A stretch of 64,000 nt of DNA, from positions 68,267,001-68,331,000 of the forward strand of contig CM060842.1 in assembly GCA_030762175.1 (NCBI GenBank). The letters run 5' to 3'. Below the pieces are notes generated by a model. That model was not told the origin of the DNA and did no database searches. It was given only the letters and a program-made list of their open reading frames with translations. The stretch comes from Metallyticus violacea. Its lineage: Eukaryota; Arthropoda; Insecta; Mantodea; Metallyticidae. Both the position numbers and the translations under genes were made by a program. Below are positions 54,551 through 64,000 of the stretch, piece after piece. Within the stretch, counting starts at the first letter, position 1. Each line of letters opens with the position of its first letter.

Positions 54551-56930
54551 TAAGTAAAAAAACTTTGTCAACAAATAATGTTTCATTCCACATCACAAAT
54601 CTAATTATTACTCTTCTCCATTCCTTCCTCTATGATTTCAGAACCATAAAAAGCCCAGCAAAGAAACGAGCTAGTCAGAACAACTGTAAGATAGCGGGAA
54701 ACCACCTTCGGAGAGGAAGAAAGTATCATGATACCTGAGAATCTTTAATCTCAATAGTTAATCAAATCGTTAATTAAAATCCTTTCGAATCTTCTCTCTA
54801 TTCTCACACATAATTACACCCTCCTTCATCAAAATTGACGCTGGACATATAAAATTGTTTCAGTATGTTTTTTAAATAGTTGTAGCGATATAGGGAAATT
54901 ATCTTGTCAAAATAGAATACAAGTAAAAAATAAAAACGTCACATTGACTGATTAACAGAAAATGTTCAAAGCATGTCGGATATATATTTTATTTTTATTT
55001 AAGACAAAGTATACAATTCGTGTTTCACTGAAGCACATTAGAGAATATCAAAGTCTTATAAAAGTAAATTAGACACAAGTATTTACGTTTATTTAACTTA
55101 TAACCGTGGATGCTGACGCTAGTCATTTAAAATTAATGACGCCACTAATGCGGAGCGAGTTTTAATCATTATAATTAGATGATCTAGTTCTGAGAATTCG
55201 CTGGTTTACCTCGAAGGGAGAGAAAGAGAAAGAAAAACAATATTGCCACGTCATAGTTGTAAGTAGTTTGTTTACAAAATGCATCCACATGAAACCACTC
55301 GCTAGGTATCTACCTACTCTTAAAGTTTGAAGCAATTCCCCTTCAGCATAGCGGCTTGCTGACATAGGAAAACTACCAGCCGTTTTATATCCACAGCTGC
55401 CGTAATACTTTCATCAGAATCCTTTTCAGCCCACATGTATCTCAGTGTTATAGAATGGAGCAGCGGTGCAAGTGATCATAGGTTCGATCCATTCCTCGCC
55501 CCTTAACTGGTTTTAATTTATTTCTTTTACGAATATATGAATTTGTAGTTTTCTTTTCAACGTTTGGTCACTTTTCGTCTAATTTCTGATTCAGAGAAAG
55601 CGGAGTTGATGAGTTATTATGTAATTTTCCTAAAATTTTGAAGATTAAAATGTTCTAGGCATTTTAGAAAAGCATGTAGTAGAGAATAAACAGGTATTAT
55701 ATTCTAGGTCCTTGAGCAACTATGATGCCAAATGATCATTTTACATTAATCGCATGCATACAAAAATAATAAGCATCTAAGTTTAGAAAATGGTAATTGA
55801 AAAAGGCTGATATATGATATTAAGTAACTAGTAAGAAATCTTTGGAAAACAGATAGGGGACTCCTTCTTAAGGAAAAAAGTATATATAAACATGTAGAAA
55901 GTTTGCTTTTTATTTAAAATTTGCGTTTATAATTTCCAACGTGTTTTACACTTGCTTACTTAATGTCAGGACAAATACTTTCTGTTTGGTTTACTGTTTA
56001 TGTATGAAACAGTATTGCATAAATGCAGAACTTTCTCATCAATTGGCTGATGAAATGCTCATGTAGTTTCGGAAGATACCATCAGCTTAGCATTAAAGTA
56101 GGAGCTGGAACCTTGTTACGGATTTATCGGACAGGAGCATTGTACTTGGCATTTTGACTGTTTACTGTAGTCCCTACATGATGAGGCACCACTCCATTTT
56201 TCTGCGTTTCTTATCGAATCATAATAAAATAATTGGGGAAGAAACATCTGCTCATTCTCTTGATATCAATTTATTTAATTTGTACTTATGAACCATTTTA
56301 ATATTATTGTACATTTAAGACTTGTTGACATATTATAATCTTCATCAGGATGTTGAATAAGGTCGTCAGCAAACACTTGGGATGTGTGAGATAATAAGCA
56401 ATGCATGATGACGTAATCTTTAAAACCATGCATGGGTATATTGGAAAAAAAAAAGTACCTTTAACTATAAATTCTCTTTGTCCCAAATATACCCCACCAA
56501 TTACTTCGCACTAGGTGTCTACAAATTAATAGAATCACGCCTTGCTGTCTAAAGCTTCGTTGCATCATGTAGTAAACTTTGAGACTATTGCGTAGTTGTG
56601 ATGAATGCATGGAATACAGGGGAAGTCAAGTTATTTGCAAGGGGTTTATTATCCCTACCTCCATGCTATCTGCCTCTTCAAGGGGTGGCGCCTTTGTTTA
56701 ACAATACTCCAATTCTACTCTTTCATGTTTATGCTCTACAATTGGCACAATCTGTCTCAACAGGGAATATTAAACTATGAAAGTTTAAAGCTGTTTTCCA
56801 GTAAATTCATGAGTGATTCTTCTGTACCATATTATATTTTCCGTTTCATTTATTTTTCACTACCATTATCAACTACATCGTTTCTGCCCCTTGCAGTCTG
56901 TGTAAATAAATAAGGATGCTTTACCATGTT
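54551..56930. other. Unassigned AT-rich DNA
   Basis: A B-box-like ATAGGTTCGATCCATTCC near 55480 has no clear A box. Frames at 56598-56913 overlap and have no motif. Confidence 0.4.
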
Positions 56931-57420
56931 GAATGTCAATTTTTTCTGCAGCACACCGTGAAAGTGCCTATACAAATAGAGGGATCATGTTGGCATTCAC
57001 TTTTTCTCATGCTCTCAGACTTGGCAGACCGTAAAACACTCCCAGTACTTTGCATTCTGTTCCCTTGTTTTGTAAACACAAAGACATCCATAAAGCAAAC
57101 CGGCAATGGCGAAATTCGCCCGGCCTTGCATTGTGAAGTGATGCGCTTCTTTTCTGTGCGCACAGCCCTGCCCACATGCCCTCATTGTTGAATTCACTGC
57201 CTGCCGTTGTTATGAAAGGCGGAAATATCTTTCCACCTGACGGACGCTTGTTTACCTTCATTATCTCCACTGAACCAGAAACGTATACCATTTTCGTAAC
57301 TGACTGCAACGATAAGAAAATGCTACAGTTATCGGCAAACTGAGATATCCTCCATTCAGAATCTATGCATTTTAATTCGCAAATACATATAACATACAGC
57401 AAATTGTAACCATTAAGTTT
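56931..57420. other. GC-richer segment with overlapping frames, unidentified
   Basis: A 131-codon minus frame (57007-57402), a 79-codon minus frame and a 91-codon plus frame (56916-57191) overlap. The mutual overlap and lack of any motif argue against genes. It may be an old element or a conserved noncoding piece. Confidence 0.3.
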
Positions 57421-59141
57421 TTACCATTTCCAGCCTTCTCTGTTTACAGATTTTCTCTCTGAAAAACAGAGAGACGATGTAAACAAGCAAGAGTAATGCT
57501 GTACATCATCCGGTACTCCCCTGCATATTAATAGACGAAGGTACTGTAGAAACGCTTCCATTCTCTTAATTCATCATCATAAGCTCATAATACAGCAGCT
57601 AATTGACCAACATACAAATTGTTCAATAGTTGTGAGATTACGTTCTGCAGACTTTGGAACGCAAAATCTCACTTGTCAAAGCACTGAATTGGAATAGACG
57701 TTAGAGGAAAAAAATAGAGCGCAGAGGTGTCTTGTGTTGGAGTGCTATGCACAAGGATGGTAAACAAGGAAAAGTTGTTGGATGAACTGGTTTCACGCAC
57801 AACAAAGTCCTTCATGATGAACAAGGAGCACAAAGTATAGTCTGGCGATCTAAAGATGGCAAGAGGGGACTAATGTGCGAGTGGGTTTGAACCGTTTATC
57901 TGCACACTTACGAGTGTATGTGAGATATCCATGCTACGACACGAATTTGGACCTCTCAGATTCATATTTTGCAAGTCCACTGGTCTATGCGCGAGTATAT
58001 GACAACGCTGTTTATTTTTATCGGCACTATCGTGCATGAACTTAGTAAGGAGGATAGAAAATGTTTATGAAGCACATTCCACGTGATTGCCTTCTTTTCA
58101 TCGCAGACAATACTCTGAGCATCTGCATGTTACGTCCTAGTGTATTAAGCTTGTACTTACTAATGCAAGTTCTGAACGAATTTGTTTGAAATTGTTATGA
58201 AATATATTAAATATTATGATAATTATTGCTTTCATTTATGCATCTTTGTTATACGGTTTAGCTTATAAAAATTATAAAGTGTGGAAAATTTTAATTCAAA
58301 ATGTGCTCATAACATGGGTATCTTAAGGTACACTTTACTCACAAGCAAATTGTAAAACAGAAACACACATTTTTACATTATATTTTAAAGTAATTGTTTA
58401 TCCGCTGTGCTATTTTTAATTCATTATTTGGGTTAAATGAGTGGGAAAAATGTTTCCTGTACTTGGGAGAGAGAAAAAAAAAAAACTTAATGTTAATATG
58501 TCAGTACTCATAATTTCCATAGTTATATTATAAAAGGGGCAGAATTATTACGTTAGCATAAGTTTATATAATTTGGGTTCTCTAGCATTTGTAGCTTCTG
58601 AGAAAAATGTACCGGAATATGCAGAAAAGTTATTTTGAGAAAAACTACTTTAAAAATTTACATTAATATCATAAATTACATCAATGCATCTCTGAGTTCT
58701 AAACATCTGCAGCTTCATTGTTGGCCCTTTTAGCAAGCTTTCCCTTAGTCCTGGCTTCCTTGGTTGAAAACTGCACAGCAGGTTGGGCATAATACAGTCC
58801 ATTGTTGCCAATGAGAGGCAGAGCATTTTCTATGCATTATACCTAGCTTTAAGCTCTGGTATATGTTACCATGTGTATATAATTCAACTCTATAATTATT
58901 GTTGTTTCTGAAAAAAGGTAGCTGTGAACCTTTGTACACTTCATAAATTATCTCAGAACACAGTCTTCTTGCGTCATTAATATTTACCTCTGCATGCAGT
59001 AAGATGGGGCTTTACAATGAGCATACATTTACACCCTTATTAAAAAAATTTGGAAAGTAACAGTACTCTAATAATGTTATTATATTATTTACACATGCAT
59101 AAAATGTTTCACTATCTATAACTATATCACTTGTTTCCTTG

Positions 59142-59143
<2 letters not shown>
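57421..59143. other. Unassigned DNA
   Basis: The moderately GC-richer stretch 57600-58140 was read in six frames without a match. The remainder is AT-rich. Confidence 0.4.
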
Positions 59144-59199
<56 letters not shown>

Positions 59200-59232
59200 A
59201 TTATAATATATAATATTATAATATATAATATT
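59144..59232. repeat. (TA)n tract followed by TTATAATA-type repeats
   Basis: About 25 TA units run into four or so copies of an ATAATATTATA-like unit. The tract is self-complementary and can form hairpins. Confidence 0.97.
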
Positions 59233-59526
59233 TCCCATAGTTGAACACAGAAAACGATCATTTCCCGCATATAGTTTGCCAGTTGGGGATTGTTTATGTT
59301 ACATTTTTATTTTAGTAAGATATTTATTTCTTGAACACTCTCTTTACTCTAGGCATGTTAAAGCACAAAAGGAAAACTTAACAGGATATAGCTCTTGAAA
59401 TGATAATAAACATCCTGTCCTTCTTTAGACAGAAAAACAAAGCAAAGTAAATAAACATCAGTGTTGCAGAGAAACCAGCAGCTTTAAAAACATAAAACAA
59501 AGTTTACCGGAAGGTTCTATCTTATC

Positions 59527-59589
59527 AAAAAAAAAAAAAAAAAAAGAAGAAGAAGAAGAAGAAGAAGAAGAAAAAGAAGAAGAAGAAGA
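59527..59589 (+). repeat. Poly-A followed by (GAA)n microsatellite
   Basis: About 19 A residues are followed by about 12 GAA units with one AAAAA interruption, a purine-only tract of 63 bases. Confidence 0.97.
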
Positions 59590-60345
59590 TACAGTGAACA
59601 TATAGATATGAAATATATGCAAAGCAGGTGTGGCACCTCTAAATTAAAAGAGTATTTAATGCTTAAAAATTGTGTTACTGCTATAAATGTGCACATTTTC
59701 CTTTAAACTAGAACTTCAGAGAATTTTCAGTGCTTAACACAAAAGTAATTTTTCATCATCTCCTTGTCCCCTTTAATCCATGATAAACACGGCGGTAGAA
59801 TCTAGAAGTCAGAAGCACGAATTAAAGACCTAGAGGTTAGGTGAAATTTGCACTACAATATTGTCTCCTGGAAACAACATTGTTATCTATCAGCTGTCGG
59901 AGAACGACAGAAGAACTACATTGATACGGAACGCAGAGTGGAGCAGGGTGCGGCCCACATTGGAATCGAACTATGTAGAGATAAACGCGCGCATCGGGCC
60001 AGCAGACGAAGTAACAGGTGACCTTTAGTGTTTACAATGCTTTCTGGTAAGTGGAAAAAAAAAAAAAATATTCATCGTCATTAATAAAGCCAGTGATTCC
60101 TCAATTAGGTCCAGTGTTTATAAAGTTCCCTCAATCACAATTGCAACTTAATAAACTAGCAAAAGTCATATGCTGCTATTTCTAGAATGACAGAAGCAAC
60201 TGATTGCACTCACGTAAAAATTAAATCTCATGGTGATACAATTGCAGCCCAAGGACACTGGCGGAAAATGTTACAATGAATTGTATATAAGATCTGGAAT
60301 ACTGTCCACAGATCGAAGAGGCAATTTCATGTGTTAGCGAATACG
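59590..60345. other. Unassigned DNA with one B-box-like site
   Basis: On the minus strand TAGTTCGATTCCAATG at about 59957-59972 resembles a B box, with GCTGGCCCGATGCGCGCG 20-30 bases upstream. It is too incomplete to call a SINE. A short poly-A run lies at 60055-60068. Confidence 0.35.
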
Positions 60346-60354
60346 TTATGACTG

Positions 60355-60653
60355 TTTGATTGATTTATTTATTTATGGACGCTCTTTAACATCTCAGGTC
60401 ATTAGCGTCCCATTCAACTCAGGGCGTGAAACGGCCGACAAATTTTGCTCAGAGGCCTCTCTTTCAGGCTTGAGGTTCTTTTTCGTGCCGTAAATGTACG
60501 ACACGGGACCCATGGCTTTACTTCCCGTCCGAAGGAAGCCATACTTAGGATTTTTACACCCGAAAAAATCCATCGGTTCTGGCCGGGTTCGAACCCGCGA
60601 TCTTGGGTTTAGGAGGCAAGTATGGTAACACCATACACCACCAGGACCGACCC
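60355..60653 (-). repeat. Main tRNA-derived SINE, copy 8 (full length)
   Basis: Perfect 9-bp duplications TTATGACTG lie at 60346-60354 and 60654-60662. On the minus strand the copy starts GTCGGTCCTGGTGGTGTATG and has B box GGTTCGAACCCGGCC. It has the complete spacer and core (TTCCTTCGGACGGGAAGT, one change) and ends ATAAATAAATAAATCAATC. It is the best model of a full-length unit in the window, about 299 bp. A 98-codon minus frame at 60394-60690 is a reading of the SINE. Confidence 0.97.
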
Positions 60654-60889
60654 TTATGACTGAAACTTGATAATGTGTACAATATGTCATTGATGGAACC
60701 TTTCTGTGATCCTGTTATTCAGGAAGCAATTGAAGAAGCCATTCATATTGAAGGTCAATAGGAGAGACAAGAAGTTATTCATACCGTAGTACGGAAGTTG
60801 GGCAAAATACCTTTTCTGTCTGAGTGGATATATTTAAGAGTCAGATATAAATGAACACATTTTCTTATATTTGGGATCGGTAGGGTCAG

Positions 60890-61930
60890 TTTTTTTGCCT
60901 TCCTCCTATTTTGGCTTCTGTTGCCTATTTTGAGGATGAAACCCCCATTTTTTTTTTGTCTGTTTTCGATCGTTATGCATTTTTTCTGCTATTATTTACG
61001 CATTTGAAAAATCATATAAAGAATTTCAATATATCGAAGTGAAAAAAGTTATAAAAATAAAATGGCATGTTCACCATACAAAAATAACAAATGATAAAGT
61101 TGTTATACATTTATTCTTTTTTAGAAATCAAAAATATTATCCACATCTAGTATTCATTTAAGCTCTTTAAATAGTAGAACTTTCATTAGTGAAAGAAACG
61201 CATGGTTACCTCCGACCTGAGGTAATAGGATGTGGAAAGTACTGTAGTTTTGAATAATCCTAAAAATATCTTGTATCGAGCTGCGCGAGACAATTTTAGG
61301 ACATTTGTAGTGGGGGTAACTTGTCAGTTGCATGAATGTAACAAGCATTGCAAGAAGGATGAGAGCGGTATAGCTGTGCAATAAACCGTCCCTATAGTGT
61401 TCAGTACGCAAGTAAGGGCGATCCTAACCTGATTCCTCCATAAACGTATAAACAGAAAATGAATTCGACCAAAAACCATTGCACATCTTTTGCTCCCGTC
61501 AGGACTATTCAAAACTTTATTCTACTTTGTTTTGATCAACATTTCCATAGTGTCCTGAAAGATGAATATTCTGTTGTAACTGGTATGAATACTTCCGAAA
61601 TAGCTGGTTTTAAATATGTTTCTATCATTGGAAGTAGAACGTCCTTTTTACATGATGAAAAATGTTCTCTCTTAAAAGCGGCTATGACGTTTATACCTTG
61701 AAAAAAATAGTGTTGTTGCTTGTGACCAATAAAAGTAAGTTTATATACTGTAGTTATGTGGTAAAATTTATTAAGTATCTTCAATACCAATTTTCATTAA
61801 TAATGAGTGATATTACTCTTTGTTTTCACATTTAATAAATGCCTATTTTAATTATATTATTGCCTATTCTCAGTATTTTGCCTATTTTAACCAAAATAAA
61901 TGTCCGAACTTCCGGGCTCTGTCCGTAACA
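60890..61930 (+). mobile_element. Possible degraded hAT element with GCCTATTTT subterminal motifs
   Basis: TGCCTATTTT-type motifs occur near 60930 and again at about 61861-61890. The putative right end, read on the minus strand, is CAGAGCCCGGAAGTTCGGAC (61908-61927), of the CAG-start form used by hAT elements. In between, a plus frame ending at 61701 reads F-K-Y-V-S-I, R-T-S-F-L and S-L-L-K-A-A-M-T-F-I-P. This loosely fits the F-K-Y-A-P-I ... R-S-F-S ... L-x-D-R-R-x-x-F-x-x-E-N-L C-terminus of one hAT group. No matching left end or 8-bp duplication was found, so this is tentative. Confidence 0.3.
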
Positions 61931-63164
61931 ATGCTTCCAGGCAGAGTATTGTTCATTATTTTAATTCTTCAATGTAGATTCCAGTTACGTAGACTTTTAG
62001 TATTTCCTCCTGTAAAATTAATCCTTTTTGTTCACTATGAAAATAACTTTAATGTTTAAAATGTTACATGAAATATATTGAAATAAATCCATAGCAGTAA
62101 TATCCTTGATTTATTTTCTTAGTTCTTCTTATTTAATTTTAATATTTAATTATACCACTTTTTTCGTAGTTGGTATAGTTTTTCTTACCGTGTTTGTCCT
62201 TTTATTGTTTTCTTCTTATGTATTATTTACATAACTTCAGTTCCTTATTTCGCAGCTCCTGTGATTCGTTTTCATATATTTCTTATTTTCTTGTTACTAA
62301 GGAACGCTATGGCTAATTCTCCTTTTGCTTCAACCTATGGTTTCAGTTTTCTCCCTCTTTAAGATGATGGTATAATTTTATTTTTGGCAGGAAGTTTCTT
62401 TGCTTTGTGGCTAAGTAGTTCCAACTCATATTCTCCAATAAAAGCCTCAGACACTTTCTGTTGCTCTGGTTTTTCCTCTATGTTGTTTTCATTACTTATT
62501 GGCACATTGCTAAATCTGTAGAGCAAAATGTAATGCACTATTTGTACAGCATATTTGTTACAAAGTACTTCTGCGCTGCTTGATGCGTCCTGGGCATTAG
62601 ACTAAGCACAACATAAACCATGGTTACGGTGAAATTAATTAATGGTTTTTCGTTATAATTAATTTCTTGTTCTGTAATAAATTTTCGTATCATAACAGAG
62701 TTCTATTGCTTCTATGTTTTCATAGATAACATTATTTTTCAATGTATACACAGAATCTTTACTGGTCTGAAGTCCATGCTGACCTTTCTTCGCTACATAT
62801 TTCCTTGCTTCTTTCTTTATTGAAGCATATTTTATTAGTATTTTTGTTTTACAAAATAGCCTTATATCTTTTGCAATATCTAATTTCAGTCTATAAATAT
62901 AGCTTTTTTCCTTTACAAGCAAACTTCTATTATTAAAATATAACTATTCAACAAAATATACAATATACGAAAATTTTGTCAATCATTAGTAAAACACAAT
63001 TGATGCTGTGACTAAAGACAATAAAAAGTATTACCTTATTTAATTCCATTTCTATTAACAACGAAATATCTACGAGTAACTATAGCATAAAGTAACCTCG
63101 TACTTTATTATTATACTTTTCCGTGGAAGCTATTCGGAGATATAGCTATAGTTTGTGCAACTAA
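61931..63164. other. Unassigned AT-rich DNA
   Basis: Frames at 62659-62936 on both strands overlap and lack motifs. No feature is supported. Confidence 0.45.
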
Positions 63165-63440
63165 CACAACTAGGTTATTCCGGCGATGCTCCAATGACAT
63201 CATGTGTCTCAAGTGATTCTGGAAAGTGTGTAAAATATTTCTCTACAGTTGCAATTTCCACTTGATTTGATGAAAATCAAAAGTTTGGGAACAGATGGAA
63301 GTCAGTGGGACATAAATCTGGAGAGTAGATTTATTTTTCAAAACCATCAACTTCATGTGAACAGGTGCATTGTCTTGATAAAGAAGATTATTACCTACTT
63401 CAAACGGGGTCTTTTCTCACGATTTTTTATCTAGTGGGTT
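63165..63440 (-). pseudogene. Mariner transposase C-terminal fragment
   Basis: On the minus strand the translation gives E-V-G-N-N-L-L-Y-Q-D-N-A-P-V-H-M-K at about 63400-63350 (second catalytic Asp). A second frame gives S-P-D-L-C-P-T-D-F-H-L-F-P-N-F at about 63320 (third Asp). A further frame gives E-I-A-T-V-E-K-Y-F-T-H-F-P-E-S-L at about 63255-63210. This order matches mariner: H-D-N-A-P-x-H, Y-S-P-D-L-A-P-x-D-F-x-L-F-P, then V-x-x-Y-F. About 30 residues between the Asp blocks and the N-terminal half are damaged or missing. It differs from the mariner at 31 kb, so it is a separate lineage or copy. Confidence 0.65.
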
Positions 63441-64000
63441 TAAAAAGATTAGAATTGTATTATAAAGACAGGTGCTTCACGGTCTTGATAATGAGGAGAA
63501 CCTGGGACTTTTAGCGATCTCAGAATAGAGCACTCACTTTGATAAAGTGCACTTAGGCTAATTATAGACTAAATAGAATACAGAGAATTCCTTCTGAATC
63601 TGAAGGGATTGAACACGGGTATCTGCTTTTCTATCGGTTGGCTTATGTCGGACTTTTGGCCCAATTACTGGTTCTATGCTGAGTTACACGCATGCGCGAA
63701 TTGTTAGCGGCGCTTAGTGAGAAGGCACTGCACTAAGTAATAGCAAGTAATAGATTAGAAATTCGGCCGCTGCAGCGGGCGGGGTTCCAGAGTCGCTATA
63801 ACGTGACGTTATCATCATCAATGAATCCCTTACTGCTGTGCTTTGCGGGCATAGTGTATTTCGGCGTTGGCAACCTCTAGTCCACAAACTCGCGTGACTA
63901 ACTGCTGGCTGTGATACGATACCTGGTTCGATTATTGCAACTTTACAGAAGCGGGTCACACCTAACCTCATGGGGACTACCGGGGAGCGAAGTATCGCAT
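63441..64000. other. Unassigned DNA, GC-richer toward the end
   Basis: The stretch 63680-64000 has higher GC and a B-box-like CCTGGTTCGATTATTG at about 63921, with no clear A box. No gene is recognised. Confidence 0.4.

Noticed and set aside
55470..55515. tRNA-like SINE from ATAGGTTCGATCC
   Set aside because: The A-box side is not recognisable, and no tail or duplication is visible.
57600..58140. Another mariner or Tc1 transposase
   Set aside because: Read in all frames without finding any D-E, Q-D-G-A, D-N-A-R-P-H or S-P-D-L type block.
16478..60690. A recurring 60-98 codon 'protein' with M-L-R-G-L-S-F-R-L-E-V-L-F or V-R-T-R-P-G-S-M at 16478-16720, 18465-18698, 29752-30056, 35873-36064 and 60394-60690
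   Set aside because: These are sense or antisense readings of the main SINE. They recur only because the SINE recurs and shift with its indels.

Overview
This window reads as A+T-rich, gene-poor eukaryotic DNA. No bacterial or organellar gene organisation is visible: there are no operons, rRNA, or long uninterrupted coding regions, and the longest open frame (about 158 codons) lies inside a dead retrotransposon. What can be recognised is almost entirely decayed transposable elements: mariner, IS630/Tc1-like, hAT and PIF/Harbinger transposases, I/CR1/RTE-like LINEs, and tRNA-derived SINEs. The mix is typical of a large arthropod genome; a hemimetabolous insect (cockroach, termite or stick-insect type) is my best guess, but the sequence does not prove it. 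I found no convincing host protein-coding exon, so the window is probably intergenic or a very long intron.

Layout. 0-9 kb: an RTE-like LINE C-terminus, a short mariner with both inverted repeats (about 1.8-2.4 kb), two IS630/Tc1-like transposase remnants (about 3.5 and 5.1 kb), two tRNA-like SINE remnants and a LINE reverse-transcriptase scrap. 10-15 kb: a 165-bp tandem duplication, a 411-bp TA-flanked MITE and a complete but internally deleted hAT element of about 1.47 kb with 8-bp target duplications. 16-26 kb: SINE copies, two copies of one Tc1-like MITE (one carrying a nested SINE), another IS630/Tc1 transposase remnant, a (TC)n tract and a 101-bp tandem duplication. 26-36 kb: four more copies of the same SINE family, an IS630/Tc1 remnant, a long mariner pseudogene, a CR1/Jockey-type LINE 3' end, a head-to-head pair of tRNA-like SINE heads and a hairpin plus (CATA)n tract. 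36-51 kb: mostly unassigned AT-rich DNA with a PIF/Harbinger scrap at about 40.9 kb and one SINE. 51-55 kb: a GC-richer block, a TCAGTT-rich segment and the 3' two-thirds of an I-clade LINE with a recognisable RNase H domain. 55-64 kb: unassigned DNA, microsatellites, one SINE, a possible hAT end and a mariner fragment.

The dominant repeat is one tRNA-derived SINE family: eight clear copies (four on each strand) plus one relic, several with target-site duplications that fix their boundaries. One copy sits inside a Tc1-like MITE, giving a relative order of insertion. The genes do not act together as a pathway; every protein-like segment is a transposon relic with frameshifts, stops or internal deletions. 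I did not find a previously undescribed functional system. The most informative structures are the nested SINE in the MITE, the deleted hAT, the two-ORF Harbinger scrap and a short hairpin-bearing sequence shared by two loci.
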